Assembly (NCBI RefSeq): GCF_000420385.1
Contig: NZ_ATUV01000001.1
Span: forward strand, 372,001-436,000
Source of the DNA: Hippea alviniae EP5-r
GTDB taxonomy: Bacteria; Campylobacterota_A; Desulfurellia; Desulfurellales; Hippeaceae
Direction: 5' to 3'
DNA: 64,000 nt
The translations under genes were made by a program, and so were the position numbers. Below the pieces are notes generated by a model. It searched no databases. It was given only the letters and a program-made list of their open reading frames with translations, and had not been told where the DNA came from. Below, piece by piece: positions 33,957 to 42,844 of the stretch. Positions within the stretch are counted from its first letter, which is position 1, and each line of letters opens with the position of its first letter.

Positions 33957-34738
33957 TTGAAGGATTGCTTCTAAAGGCTATTGTTGCTGGTGTTCTTGTG
34001 GCTATACCGTTATCCTTTATGTCATACTTCGTTGTAATGAGAAAGATGACATTTTCTGGCGTTGGAATAGCGCATTCTGCTTTTGGTGGTATTGCGCTTG
34101 GCGTTCTGCTTGGTATTGATAGTTTTCTGTTTCCTGTTGTTTTTTGTCTGTTTGCTTCCTTATTTATAGGTTTTATGTTCAAAAAGGGTGGATTTTCTGA
34201 AGATAGCATAATAGATGTAATATTTGTCTTTTCTATGGCGCTTGGGATTTTTATTTTGAGCATATCAAGGGAGTATTATGCTGGTATTCTTGGAATACTG
34301 TTTGGGGATATTCTGGCAATAGCTTCGTCTGACTTAGCCGCAGTGTTTTTTGTTTTTTTGATAGGTAGCGGGTTTGTCTGGTTTTTCTTTGACCATCTTA
34401 ATCTAATTACTTACAACGAAGAACTTGCAAAGATAAACGGAATAAAAACAGATATTTTGTATTATGTGTTTTGGGCTGTTTTGTCTGTTGTTATAGTTTT
34501 CTCTATAAAACTTATAGGAATTATACTTGTTAATGCTTTTTTGGTTTTGCCAACCCTCGTGGGTTTGAATCTTTCTAAGAGCTATAAGGGCGTTTTATCA
34601 ATTGGTGTTATCTCTTCTACAATGAGCATAATAGCGGGTGTATTTTTGTCTTACTTTTTGAATACACCCGCTGGTGCAACAATTGTTCTATTCTTTGTTG
34701 CTTTGTGGATTTTAAGTTTTGCTTTTAGAAGGAATTAG
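33953..34738 (+). CDS. Metal ABC transporter permease (ZnuB-like)
   Basis: A 261-residue membrane protein with about eight hydrophobic segments. It has the family features of ABC-3 permeases, such as GVGIAHSAFGGIALG and LIGIILVNAFLVLP. ATG 33953 follows GGGTGGGAG and overlaps the ATPase stop, which excludes the earlier in-frame start. It converges with trxB, whose stop region overlaps by 4 bases. A 12-bp stem hairpin is encoded near its 3' end. Confidence 0.93.
   Translation: MIEGLLLKAIVAGVLVAIPLSFMSYFVVMRKMTFSGVGIAHSAFGGIALGVLLGIDSFLFPVVFCLFASLFIGFMFKKGGFSEDSIIDVIFVFSMALGIFILSISREYYAGILGILFGDILAIASSDLAAVFFVFLIGSGFVWFFFDHLNLITYNEELAKINGIKTDILYYVFWAVLSVVIVFSIKLIGIILVNAFLVLPTLVGLNLSKSYKGVLSIGVISSTMSIIAGVFLSYFLNTPAGATIVLFFVALWILSFAFRRN
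34633..34672. repeat. Inverted repeat within the 3' end of the permease gene
   Basis: Perfect 12-base arms AGCGGGTGTATT (34633-34644) and AATACACCCGCT (34661-34672) with a 16-base loop, inside coding sequence. No T-tract follows, so it is not a typical terminator. It may form an mRNA 3' structure. Confidence 0.6.
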
Positions 34739-35652
34739 CAGTTCATCTCTATGTATTTTTGAGCACAGCTTGCAGCTATGGCTCCATCTGCTGCAGCAGT
34801 TAAAACCTGCCTTAATGGTGTAACTCTGATATCTCCTGCTGCAAAAATGCCGGGTATGTTTGTCTCCATTCTTTCGTTTGTTATTATATAACCTTCTTCA
34901 TCAAGTTTTATTAAATCTTCTACAAACTTTGTGTTTGGTGTTAATCCTACATATATAAATACACCATCAACCTGTAATCTTGTGCACTCTTTTGTGTTTA
35001 CATTCTCTATTAATATGCCATTTACAAACTTATCACCTTGAATTTCCTTTACCACATGATTGAAGATAAACTCTATCTTTTTGTTTGCAAATGCCCTATC
35101 TTGTAGAATCTTAACAGCTCTTAGTTGGTCTCTTCTGTGGATTATATAGACTTTGCTTGCTAGATTTGCAAGATAAAGAGCTTCTTCTAAGGCTGAGTCT
35201 CCACCACCTATTACAGCAACGGTTCTATTCCTAAAAAAGGCACCATCGCATGTTGCACAGTAGGAGACGCCCTTTCCTGTAAACTTCTTCTCACCCGGAC
35301 AGTCCAACTTGTTTGGTGATGCACCTGCCGCAATTATAATGGTTTTTGTTGTGAGTTTTGTGCCGTTTGACAAGATTACATTTTTTGTTTTGCCTTCATC
35401 TTCTATACTCTTTACGCCGTCATAGTTCATCTCTACATCAAACTTTTCTGCCTGTTTGATAAAATTATCCATTAAGTCCATTCCACTGATGCCTTTTGGA
35501 AATCCAGGGTAGTTTTCAACTTCATAAGACATAACAATTTGACCACCAAACACCTTCTCTTCGCATATAATTGTTTTTAGACCGCCCCTTGCTGCATAAA
35601 TTCCAGCGGCAAGCCCTGCTGGACCGCCACCTATTATTACAACATCATACAT
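34735..35652 (-). CDS. trxB: Thioredoxin reductase
   Basis: A 305-residue FAD/NADPH flavoenzyme that reduces thioredoxin. The FAD motif is IIGGGPAGLAAGIYAA, the redox CxxC is YCATCDG, the nucleotide motif is AVIGGGDSALEEA and the second FAD motif is GIFAAGDIR. Length is normal. It lies 27 bases after trxA on the minus strand and is probably co-transcribed with it. Confidence 0.96.
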   Translation of the reverse strand: MYDVVIIGGGPAGLAAGIYAARGGLKTIICEEKVFGGQIVMSYEVENYPGFPKGISGMDLMDNFIKQAEKFDVEMNYDGVKSIEDEGKTKNVILSNGTKLTTKTIIIAAGASPNKLDCPGEKKFTGKGVSYCATCDGAFFRNRTVAVIGGGDSALEEALYLANLASKVYIIHRRDQLRAVKILQDRAFANKKIEFIFNHVVKEIQGDKFVNGILIENVNTKECTRLQVDGVFIYVGLTPNTKFVEDLIKLDEEGYIITNERMETNIPGIFAAGDIRVTPLRQVLTAAADGAIAASCAQKYIEMNC

Positions 35653-35679
35653 TTATCGTATCCCTCCTGATTGGACTGG

Positions 35680-36000
35680 TTAGAGAATCTGTTCTAATTT
35701 CTCTGTGATATACTCCTTTGGAACTGCGCCGATTATCTGGTCAACAACTTCACCGTCTTTAAATATCATTAAAGTTGGAATGCTCATGATTCCATATCTT
35801 ACGGCTATTTCTGGCTCTTCGTCTGTGTTGAGTTTGCCAACCTTTAATTTACCTGCGTATTCTTCGGCTATCTCTGCAACAACAGGTGCAACCATTCTGC
35901 ATGGACCACACCATGGAGCCCAGAAGTCTACCAGAACAGGAATATCGCTGTTTAGAACTTCATCTTCCCAATTGCTTTGGGTTAATTGGATCTCTGCCAT
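35680..36000 (-). CDS. trxA: Thioredoxin
   Basis: A 106-residue thioredoxin with the classic active site APWCGPCRM at about residues 28-36, the cis-Pro segment SIPTLMIF and the C-terminal GAVPKEYI. It reduces protein disulfides in the cytoplasm with electrons from trxB downstream. AGGAGGG precedes the ATG, and a strong promoter lies upstream. Confidence 0.97.
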   Translation of the reverse strand: MAEIQLTQSNWEDEVLNSDIPVLVDFWAPWCGPCRMVAPVVAEIAEEYAGKLKVGKLNTDEEPEIAVRYGIMSIPTLMIFKDGEVVDQIIGAVPKEYITEKLEQIL

Positions 36001-36032
36001 TTTACCCTCCTATTTTTTTAATTGCGTGGTAA

Positions 36033-36061
36033 ATAATAGGTGTCAATAGGGGTTTTGTCAA
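36033..36061 (-). promoter_or_regulatory. Promoter of trxA-trxB
   Basis: TTGACA (36061-36056), 17-base spacer, TATTAT (36038-36033) on the minus strand. Confidence 0.7.
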
Positions 36062-36154
36062 GAGTTATAAAATAACAGATTTTATTTTGCAATCTTTCTG
36101 AGAAAGGTATCCGAAGTAAGGTAAGTTTTTAATATAACACATTTCATTTTTTTC

Positions 36155-36182
36155 TTGACTATCTAAATAATAAAGGTATATT
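36155..36182 (+). promoter_or_regulatory. Promoter of the pseudo-receiver/GTPase operon
   Basis: TTGACT (36155-36160), 16-base spacer, TATATT (36177-36182). About 33 bases of leader follow before the ATG at 36222. Confidence 0.55.
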
Positions 36183-36221
36183 AATGTTTAAAATTAGAGA
36201 AGTTAAGAAAGATGGAGTAAA

Positions 36222-37229
36222 ATGGAAAAGAAAAAAGCCCTTATCGTGTGCGAAGAGGTTATTATTAATGAGCTTGTTGAGTTTATGCTGGAAAAACTAT
36301 CATATGATGCAGAAGTAGTGGATAATCCAAAAGATGCAGTTTCAAAAATTGAATCAGAAAAATACGATGTTGTTATTGTAGGTAAAAATAAAGGCACAAT
36401 TGTTAAGCCTAAGCTTGCAGATATTTTATACACAAAAGCCATCTCTAAGCCATACATTATTATTTACAAGGAGCCTGGGGAAATTATACCCCAAGAGCCT
36501 TATCTTGCTATTTTGCCAAAACCTACATTCCATCAAGATTTGATAGATGCTTTGGATAAAGCAGGGCTTAAACCGTCTCTTCCCCTTCAGGCAACTAAAA
36601 TAGATATTAATGATTTTGTTAAATCTAACGCTTACTACTTAAAACCTATCCATGAATTTTTTAGAGGATTAAAGGGAAACATAAAGTTCTCCATAAAGAC
36701 CGGTGATTTGAAAGTTGTTGGTTTTACGATGGGAACGGACTTTTATCTTATTTATTCTGACTTGGAGAATCCTTATTCCCTGCTTTCCATAGGGACTGTT
36801 AATGTGGCAACAGAACCCTTAAACTTAAATGAATTTCTTAATTTTCCTATAGATAGTAATACTTTTAAAATAAACATAAGAGATTTTATAGTTAAATCAA
36901 TAGAGAATATAGATGATAGAGCAAAGCTTTTATCTTTTCTGCCAGAAGAGAGCGCTGTTATTGTTGTAAAAGCACCAGCTTACATATTAAAACAGATTGA
37001 GTTGATAGATAAGAACATAGATGTAGATGAATTAATAGAAAGAAATAAGGATATAACTTTTGGTGATATTTTATCAGATAAAAACGATACAGCAAAAATA
37101 AGAGCTGTTGCTTGTATGTATTTGCTTAACATGATTGATGGTGATATAAGTATATCCAAGAAGAAATATGATGTTAAAATAAAAAAGAGTTTTCTTAAGA
37201 AAATAATCGAAAAGATAAGGGGTTTGTGA
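36222..37229 (+). CDS. Pseudo-receiver domain protein of unknown function
   Basis: A 335-residue protein. Residues about 1-115 follow the receiver pattern, with a KKALIVCEEV start and a beta5 Lys-Pro (AILPKPTF). The phospho-acceptor Asp position reads VVIVGKNKG, with Gly in place of Asp, and the acidic pair is Cys-Glu. It therefore should not be phosphorylated in the usual way. Residues 120-335 are not recognised and have alternating hydrophobic strands and helices and a basic C-terminus. The stop overlaps the ATG of a small GTPase gene. The pair may form a switch comparable to MglA/partner systems (inference). Confidence 0.65.
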   Translation: MEKKKALIVCEEVIINELVEFMLEKLSYDAEVVDNPKDAVSKIESEKYDVVIVGKNKGTIVKPKLADILYTKAISKPYIIIYKEPGEIIPQEPYLAILPKPTFHQDLIDALDKAGLKPSLPLQATKIDINDFVKSNAYYLKPIHEFFRGLKGNIKFSIKTGDLKVVGFTMGTDFYLIYSDLENPYSLLSIGTVNVATEPLNLNEFLNFPIDSNTFKINIRDFIVKSIENIDDRAKLLSFLPEESAVIVVKAPAYILKQIELIDKNIDVDELIERNKDITFGDILSDKNDTAKIRAVACMYLLNMIDGDISISKKKYDVKIKKSFLKKIIEKIRGL

Positions 37230-37777
37230 TGGTATTTAAGATAATCATTACAGGGAGTTTTAATGCTGGTAAGACGGAGTTTATAAAACAGATTAGTGAG
37301 ATTGAGCCTATAACAACAGATAAACCTGTATCAGAAAAAGAGCTCAAGGAGATAAAGGCATTTACAACCGTTGCAATGGATTTTGGAAGATTAACCGTTG
37401 ATGAAGATATAGTAATTCATCTGTATGCAACGCCAGGGCAGGAGAGATTTGATTTTGTCTATCCGTTGCTAATAAAGAATGCATTGGCTCTTATCATACT
37501 TGCGGATATAACAGATGAGAAGTCTATTAGAGCCGTTCCAACTTACTATAAAAAGTTTCACAGCATAAAGAGACTTCCGACGGTAATAGCTTTGACAAAG
37601 GTTGACTTAGGTAGTGCCGTTGATGATGCCTTGATAGATGAAGTGTTTAAAGAGTTACCTAAGGATGTTCCTGTTCTAAGGATTAATGCAACTAATAAGG
37701 AAGATGTGAAGAGAGCCGTGCTTTTTGCGCTTGAACAGCTTGAGGAAGATGAAGATGAAGGCAGAGAGATAGTTTAA
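37229..37777 (+). CDS. Small Ras-like GTPase (MglA/COG2229-type)
   Basis: A 182-residue GTPase. G1 is GSFNAGKTEF, the switch I Thr is in FTTVAMDFG, G3 is ATPGQERF (Ala where Ras has Asp, as in this prokaryotic subfamily), G4 is ALTKVD and G5-like is INATNKE. Such proteins act as polarity or signalling switches with partner proteins. ATG 37229 overlaps the upstream stop (TGATG). It converges with the ferredoxin-like gene, overlapping by 4 bases. The acidic C-terminal tail is EEDEDEGRE. Confidence 0.85.
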   Translation: MVFKIIITGSFNAGKTEFIKQISEIEPITTDKPVSEKELKEIKAFTTVAMDFGRLTVDEDIVIHLYATPGQERFDFVYPLLIKNALALIILADITDEKSIRAVPTYYKKFHSIKRLPTVIALTKVDLGSAVDDALIDEVFKELPKDVPVLRINATNKEDVKRAVLFALEQLEEDEDEGREIV

Positions 37778-38766
37778 ATATTTTTTATAAAGTCTATTAA
37801 GCTTTTTTTCTTTTGCTCTCTTGATTTACAGGCAGGACATAATCTATCGTTTGAAGTTGAATAGAACGGTTTTTTACACGATTCACATATTTTCTGTTTT
37901 ATCTCAATCAGTATAAGCGGCTTCAAGGTAAGACTCTTTGTGGTTGCAGGCTTAATCTTAATTGCATCGTAAAGGCAAGCTTCAGTACACTCCTTACAAC
38001 CTATGCACAGCTTTGGGTTGAAAAGCACTCTTCCAATCTCTTTCTTCTCTATGAGTATTGCTTCTTGGGGACATACATGCTCGCATATGCCGCATAAATT
38101 ACAGCTGCTTCCAATTGAGATTGTTGCTATTTCTGGATATCCTAAGTCTTTTTTTAACTCTTTTTCTTTTATTTGTGTTAAGATTACCTCTCTTTTTGAT
38201 TTTTTCTTGCTTTTTGATGTTATTCTTAGCAAGTCCCTTCTTGATACGGATAAAGTTGGTATAAATTTTTTATCTGATGTGGCTGTTTTTATTTTTAGAT
38301 TGATTTCTATACCGAATGATTTTGCCAATATAACAGCTTTTTTTAGGTTATAAAAGAATAGCTTTTTTGTTTTTTTGAATTTACACGATTTGCAGTTGCC
38401 CTTGTTTATGGTGATGGTTTTTTTGTTCATCATCCAAGAAAGGAGTAGAGATTCTGTTATTCTGCTTATGCACGACACCTTTATATCTGATTGAGCAAAA
38501 ATGCAGCCAATCTCAATTTTGTTTAGCTCTTTGGTGTGGCTTAGTATATAGCTATCGTCTTTGTTTAATGTTATAGCAGGAAACTTGCAGGCAGAATAAC
38601 ATATGCCACACTCTATGCATTTTAAGTTGTCAATAGAAAGATGCGGAAAAAACGATATTGCATCCAAAGGACAGATTTTACAATCTTCACAGTTGCTTTT
38701 TTGAAATCTTTCTCTTATGCACAGGTTTGAGTCTATGCTTACTGATGATACGATGAAATCATGCAT
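37774..38766 (-). CDS. Multi-ferredoxin iron-sulfur protein with C-terminal zinc ribbon
   Basis: A 330-residue cytoplasmic protein without signal peptide. It has two N-terminal cysteine groups (CEDCKICP and [11 protein letters not shown]), a middle CKSC pair, and two regular C-terminal [4Fe-4S] motifs ([12 protein letters not shown] and [11 protein letters not shown]). The end is zinc-ribbon-like (CESC...CPAC). A basic linker ([11 protein letters not shown]) joins the halves. It likely passes electrons between redox partners, but the partner enzyme is not in the window. It is not one of the named ferredoxin-oxidoreductase subunits I recognise. Confidence 0.8.
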   Translation of the reverse strand: MHDFIVSSVSIDSNLCIRERFQKSNCEDCKICPLDAISFFPHLSIDNLKCIECGICYSACKFPAITLNKDDSYILSHTKELNKIEIGCIFAQSDIKVSCISRITESLLLSWMMNKKTITINKGNCKSCKFKKTKKLFFYNLKKAVILAKSFGIEINLKIKTATSDKKFIPTLSVSRRDLLRITSKSKKKSKREVILTQIKEKELKKDLGYPEIATISIGSSCNLCGICEHVCPQEAILIEKKEIGRVLFNPKLCIGCKECTEACLYDAIKIKPATTKSLTLKPLILIEIKQKICESCKKPFYSTSNDRLCPACKSREQKKKSLIDFIKNI

Positions 38767-38812
38767 CAGACAATTTTACATTAGTTTTGGGCTTCTATGC
38801 AAGGTGTATTTA

Positions 38813-38841
38813 TTGACTTTTTTGCTTAAGATAATTACACT
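38813..38841 (+). promoter_or_regulatory. Promoter of tatA
   Basis: TTGACT (38813-38818), 17-base spacer, TACACT (38836-38841). Confidence 0.6.
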
Positions 38842-38866
38842 GTGGCAAAAGAGTGGAGGTGATGAA

Positions 38867-39097
38867 ATGTTGCCAAGCATGCAGGAGATGTTGCCTATTT
38901 TGGTACTACTTCTAATAATCTTCGGCGCAAGAAAGTTGCCAGAAATAGGTGCAGGTTTGGGTAAGGGTATAAAGGAGTTTAAAAAGTCTATGAAAGATAT
39001 TGATGAGGAAGATGATAAAAAAATACCAGTAGAACATAAAAAAGAAGAAGTTGATATGGAAACAAAAGAGAAAACAACGGATAAAGAAGAGGTGTAA
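38867..39097 (+). CDS. tatA: TatA/E twin-arginine translocase subunit
   Basis: A 76-residue protein with one N-terminal membrane helix ([19 protein letters not shown]), the conserved [10 protein letters not shown] hinge, an amphipathic helix ([13 protein letters not shown]) and a charged tail. It forms the pore of the Tat pathway that exports folded proteins. ATG 38867 follows GGAGGTG. An upstream in-frame extension reaches across the promoter and is not used. tatC is not adjacent. Confidence 0.92.
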   Translation: MLPSMQEMLPILVLLLIIFGARKLPEIGAGLGKGIKEFKKSMKDIDEEDDKKIPVEHKKEEVDMETKEKTTDKEEV

Positions 39098-39105
39098 AGC
39101 CCATC

Positions 39106-40725
39106 ATGAAAGAGAAAATTTCTCAAATACTTGATGATTTTTTGAGAAATAAAGGTGTGAAAGTAGAATATGTTGTGGAGTATCCCAAGTCTGAAAAGTT
39201 TGGCGACTACGCGACAAATATAGCTATGGCTTTGGCTTCTGTTTTTAAGAAAAATCCAAAAAATATAGCAAAAGAGATAATAGATTTTATCGGTTGTAAT
39301 GAGCTGTTTGAGAAGATAGAGATAGCAGGTGCTGGCTTTATAAACTTTTTTATAAATAGAGACGCATTTTTGAAAGAGTTGAAGGTAATATACGAGAAAA
39401 GAGATGATTATTTTAGGCCTTCTGTAGAAAAAAGATATGTTCAGGTTGAGTTTGTAAGTGCCAATCCAACAGGCCCTTTACATATAGGACACGGTAGAGG
39501 AGCAGCCATAGGCGATTCTATCGCAAGAATACTTAAATTTTCCAATCACAGAGTTGAGAAGGAGTATTACATAAACGATGCTGGACTTCAGATGCATCTG
39601 CTCGGGCTTTCGACCTTTGTAAGATATAAACAACTTCTTGGTTATGATGAACCTTTGCCCGAAGATGGTTATAAGGGTGAGTATCTAATTGATATAGCTA
39701 AGGATTTGATGGTTCAGTATGGAGATTCTCTGTTGTTTAAGGATGAAGATGAAGCTATTGAGATATGCAAAGAGAAGGCAGCAGATGTTATACTTAAAGA
39801 CATAATGGCTGTTCTTGATAAGTTTAGGGTTAAGTTTGATAAGATATTCAACGAATCCAAACTCTATAAACAGGAGATGGAAGAGAGTCTTGATTACCTG
39901 AAAGAAAAAGGTCTTATTTATGAAAAAGATGGTGCGTTGTGGTTTAAAAGCACCCAGTTTGGTGATGAGAAGGATAGGGTGGTGAGAAGGAGCAATGGTG
40001 CCTTTACATATTTTGCAAGCGATATAGCTTATCATAGAAATAAGTTTTTAAAGAGAAAATTTGATAAAGTTATAGATGTGTGGGGAGCAGACCACCATGG
40101 GTATGTAAAAAGGGTTAAATCGGCTATTGAAGCATTTGGTGTAAATCCCGACAGATTAAGGGTTGTTCTTGTCCAGATAGTTAACCTTCTAAGGGATGGT
40201 AAAAAGGTTTCCATGTCAACAAGAAAAGCCGAGTTTGTAGAGCTTGAAGATGTAATTGACGAAGTGGGTGTTGATGCAGCAAGGTTTATGTTTATCTCAA
40301 GAAGCGTGGATTCCCATCTTGATTTTGACCTTGAGCTTGTAAAAAAGGAGAGCAGTGAAAACCCTGTTTATTATGTTCAGTATGCTTATGCAAGGATAAA
40401 TAGTATATTCTCACAACTTGATGATTTTGATTTAAGCTCTTTGGAAGAGCTTAAGCTTAACGAGAAGGAAGAGATAGATTTAATCAAAAGTCTTATTATG
40501 TTTAAGGAGCTGATAAGAAAGGCACATGATGAGATAGAGCCCTATTTTGTGGTAAAGGGAGTGCTAAATATTGCCGAGAAACTGCACAAATTTTACAACA
40601 AGCATAGAGTTATAGGCTCTGAAGAAAAGATAATGCTCTCTCGCCTATTTTTGCTTGAGTCTGTAAAAACTGCCTTAAAGCTTGGCTTTGATTTAATAGG
40701 TGTAGAAGCCAAAAAAAGAATGTAG
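39106..40725 (+). CDS. argS: Arginyl-tRNA synthetase
   Basis: A 539-residue class I synthetase. The N-terminal Arg-specific domain is at about 1-90. The HIGH motif is seen as GPLHIGHGRGAAIGD, and the KMSKS-like loop is GKKVSMSTRKAEF. The C-terminal DALR anticodon-binding domain ends VKTALKLGFDLIGV. It charges tRNA-Arg. It begins 8 bases after tatA. Confidence 0.96.
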   Translation: MKEKISQILDDFLRNKGVKVEYVVEYPKSEKFGDYATNIAMALASVFKKNPKNIAKEIIDFIGCNELFEKIEIAGAGFINFFINRDAFLKELKVIYEKRDDYFRPSVEKRYVQVEFVSANPTGPLHIGHGRGAAIGDSIARILKFSNHRVEKEYYINDAGLQMHLLGLSTFVRYKQLLGYDEPLPEDGYKGEYLIDIAKDLMVQYGDSLLFKDEDEAIEICKEKAADVILKDIMAVLDKFRVKFDKIFNESKLYKQEMEESLDYLKEKGLIYEKDGALWFKSTQFGDEKDRVVRRSNGAFTYFASDIAYHRNKFLKRKFDKVIDVWGADHHGYVKRVKSAIEAFGVNPDRLRVVLVQIVNLLRDGKKVSMSTRKAEFVELEDVIDEVGVDAARFMFISRSVDSHLDFDLELVKKESSENPVYYVQYAYARINSIFSQLDDFDLSSLEELKLNEKEEIDLIKSLIMFKELIRKAHDEIEPYFVVKGVLNIAEKLHKFYNKHRVIGSEEKIMLSRLFLLESVKTALKLGFDLIGVEAKKRM

Positions 40726-40736
40726 GAGGTAAAAAA

Positions 40737-41528
40737 ATGGCTGACAATGATAAGGACAAAATAAAGGAAATTTTAGAAGGGCATAGTAAGAAATTTACTG
40801 CTGTCGAGCTGATTGTTGGTATTGTTGTTGTGCTGCTTGTTGGTGCTGGTATTGGATATGCTATTTTTAAGCTTCTTGCGCCGCCATCTGTTCCGCCTGT
40901 TGAATACCAAGCGCCAAGCAGCGAGGTTGTCCAGCCTAATCCAATAAAAGAAACTCCACCACCGCAACCCGTTGTTCCACAGGCAACACAAAACGAGCAG
41001 GCTCAGAAGGAGAGCAATCTGTCTGAAACAACTCAAACACCTAATACTCAAGAGAGCAACGAGTATGCAGTTCAAAGCGAGTCTCAACAACCAGCTGGCC
41101 CGCAGATTATAACTCCAAAAAAGCAGTCAGAGGCAACCCAAAAAGAGACAATTCCAACTGTGCAAAAGAAAGAAAAAAAGCAACCAAAACACACAGTTGC
41201 AGTAGCTAAACCAAAGCCGAAAAAAGAGATAAAACACAAGATAACAAAGCCAAAGAGTCATAAGAGCTATGCTTCTCTGAAGAAGTATGTGATATGGGTA
41301 TCATCAAACGAGAATAGAAAATTTGCCCTTGTAACAGTTTTAAAACTTAGAAAGTGCGGCCATAATGCATTCTCTAAGGAAGTAAATATAAAGGGCAAGA
41401 CATACACAAGGGTCTATGTTGGACCTATAAAGGGCTATGAAGCTGCAAAAACAGAAGCTAAAGAGATAAAGAAGCAGCTTAAACTCTCGTATATGCCGAT
41501 AATAAAAAGGTATGATAAAATACCCTGA
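40737..41528 (+). CDS. SPOR-domain inner-membrane protein
   Basis: A 263-residue protein with a short cytoplasmic start, one membrane helix (about residues 22-46), a long Pro/Gln/Lys-rich periplasmic linker (about 50-180) and a C-terminal SPOR domain (about 185-260, with RVYVGPIKGYEAAK). SPOR domains bind glycan strands lacking stem peptides at division sites, as in FtsN. FtsN-like function is plausible given the downstream lgt-mur-fts operon, though sequence alone does not prove it. It overlaps lgt by 17 bases. Confidence 0.85.
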   Translation: MADNDKDKIKEILEGHSKKFTAVELIVGIVVVLLVGAGIGYAIFKLLAPPSVPPVEYQAPSSEVVQPNPIKETPPPQPVVPQATQNEQAQKESNLSETTQTPNTQESNEYAVQSESQQPAGPQIITPKKQSEATQKETIPTVQKKEKKQPKHTVAVAKPKPKKEIKHKITKPKSHKSYASLKKYVIWVSSNENRKFALVTVLKLRKCGHNAFSKEVNIKGKTYTRVYVGPIKGYEAAKTEAKEIKKQLKLSYMPIIKRYDKIP

Positions 41529-42291
41529 GATAAATCCTAACATATTCAGCTATAAGGGAATTCATCTTAGGTGGTATGGATTAGCTTATGCAATAGGGTT
41601 TACTGTAGGCTATCTCTATCTTTCAAAAAGACTTAAAAGATTTAACATAAAGGGTCTTGCAGATGATTTATTTTTGTATGCAATTTTGGGCGTTATTTTG
41701 GGCGGAAGGATAGGGTATGTGTTAATTTACAATTTTCACTATTACATTCAGCATCCGTTGGAAGCCCTTTATATCTGGAAGGGTGGGATGAGTTTTCACG
41801 GTGGGCTTGTGGGCGTTATAATTGCTGGTGTTTTGCTTGCAAAGAAGTATGGTCTGAGTTTTTATGACCTTGCGGATGAAGCTGTGGTTATTGTGCCTGT
41901 CGGTCTGTTTTTTGGAAGAGTAGCGAACTTTATAAATGATGAACTGTGGGGAAGGGTTACAAACCTACCTTGGGCTGTTGCTTTTCCTAACGGTGGTTAT
42001 CTTCCAAGACACCCATCTCAGTTGTATGAAGCACTGTTTGAAGGTCTTATACTTTTTATCACTCTTTTTGTTTTGAGAGATAGGTTTATTAATAGAAAGG
42101 GTTTGCTATTTTGGATGTTTGTGTTTTTGTATGGTTTTTTTAGGTTTTTTATAGAGTTTACGAGGGAACCAGATATACAATTGGGCTTTATATATGGGTT
42201 AACAATGGGTCAATGGCTCTGCCTTGCGATGATGATTATAGGTGGTATAGAAATCTATTTAAGGTGGGGAAGATATGGAGATAAAGATTAA
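41512..42291 (+). CDS. lgt: Prolipoprotein diacylglyceryl transferase
   Basis: A 259-residue inner-membrane enzyme with about seven segments that adds diacylglycerol to the lipobox Cys of prolipoproteins. Signature segments are IHLRWYGLAYAIGF, GGRIGYVLIYN, MSFHGGLVG and the essential GRVANFINDELWGR. Lipoproteins it could serve include the two Pal copies. It overlaps both neighbours. Confidence 0.95.
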   Translation: MIKYPEINPNIFSYKGIHLRWYGLAYAIGFTVGYLYLSKRLKRFNIKGLADDLFLYAILGVILGGRIGYVLIYNFHYYIQHPLEALYIWKGGMSFHGGLVGVIIAGVLLAKKYGLSFYDLADEAVVIVPVGLFFGRVANFINDELWGRVTNLPWAVAFPNGGYLPRHPSQLYEALFEGLILFITLFVLRDRFINRKGLLFWMFVFLYGFFRFFIEFTREPDIQLGFIYGLTMGQWLCLAMMIIGGIEIYLRWGRYGDKD

Positions 42292-42844
42292 GAAAGATTT
42301 AATAAAGAGAAGAAAGAACGAAGTGCCACCGCATGTGTTGGAGATGGGTCTTAACATGCTTTTTGTTGAGCCTAACGATGCGGCTGAGTTTTTCAAAAAG
42401 AGTGGCGTTGTATTGCCTGTTGATATAGAAGAACTCAACGAGAAGGAGTTTGAGAGCGTTCTTTTGGATTTGACGGATATGCCGTATGATGAGAGATTGG
42501 ATAGTATCGGATTTGCAAAGCAGAACAACACATCAATGATAACAGTGTTTAAGGATTTGGTACTGGATGAGTATCAGATTTACATGTACAGGATATACGG
42601 TGCTGATGCCATTCTATTTCCTGTAAAACCAATAACATCAAAACTTACAGAGAAGGTTATTTTTATCTGTGAATCTATGGGTATGCTTCCCATACCGCTT
42701 GTTGAAGATGAAGAAGATTTAAGCAAGATAACAAGTTGGGAGTTTGTAAGAGCTATTGCAGTTAAAGATAATATAGGGATAGATAAAGATGTCTTGTTGC
42801 TTGAATATGAAGAAGGGAGTTCTCTTAAATGCTTGAGCAGATAA
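42275..42844 (+). CDS. Degenerate TrpC-like (indole-3-glycerol phosphate synthase fold) protein
   Basis: A 189-residue protein resembling a shortened indole-3-glycerol-phosphate synthase. The segment VFKDLVLDEYQIYMYRIYGADAILF (written here as two parts: VFKDLVLDEYQIY, then MYRIYGADAILF) matches the TrpC beta4/alpha4 region and keeps one Lys. The conserved ECKKASPSKG-type start, the second catalytic Glu and the NNRDL segment are missing, and the barrel is incomplete. It is unlikely to be a tryptophan enzyme. It is overlapped with lgt (17 bases) and murC (16 bases) in a cell-envelope operon, which suggests a recruited structural or regulatory role (inference). Confidence 0.65.
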   Translation: MEIKIKKDLIKRRKNEVPPHVLEMGLNMLFVEPNDAAEFFKKSGVVLPVDIEELNEKEFESVLLDLTDMPYDERLDSIGFAKQNNTSMITVFKDLVLDEYQIYMYRIYGADAILFPVKPITSKLTEKVIFICESMGMLPIPLVEDEEDLSKITSWEFVRAIAVKDNIGIDKDVLLLEYEEGSSLKCLSR

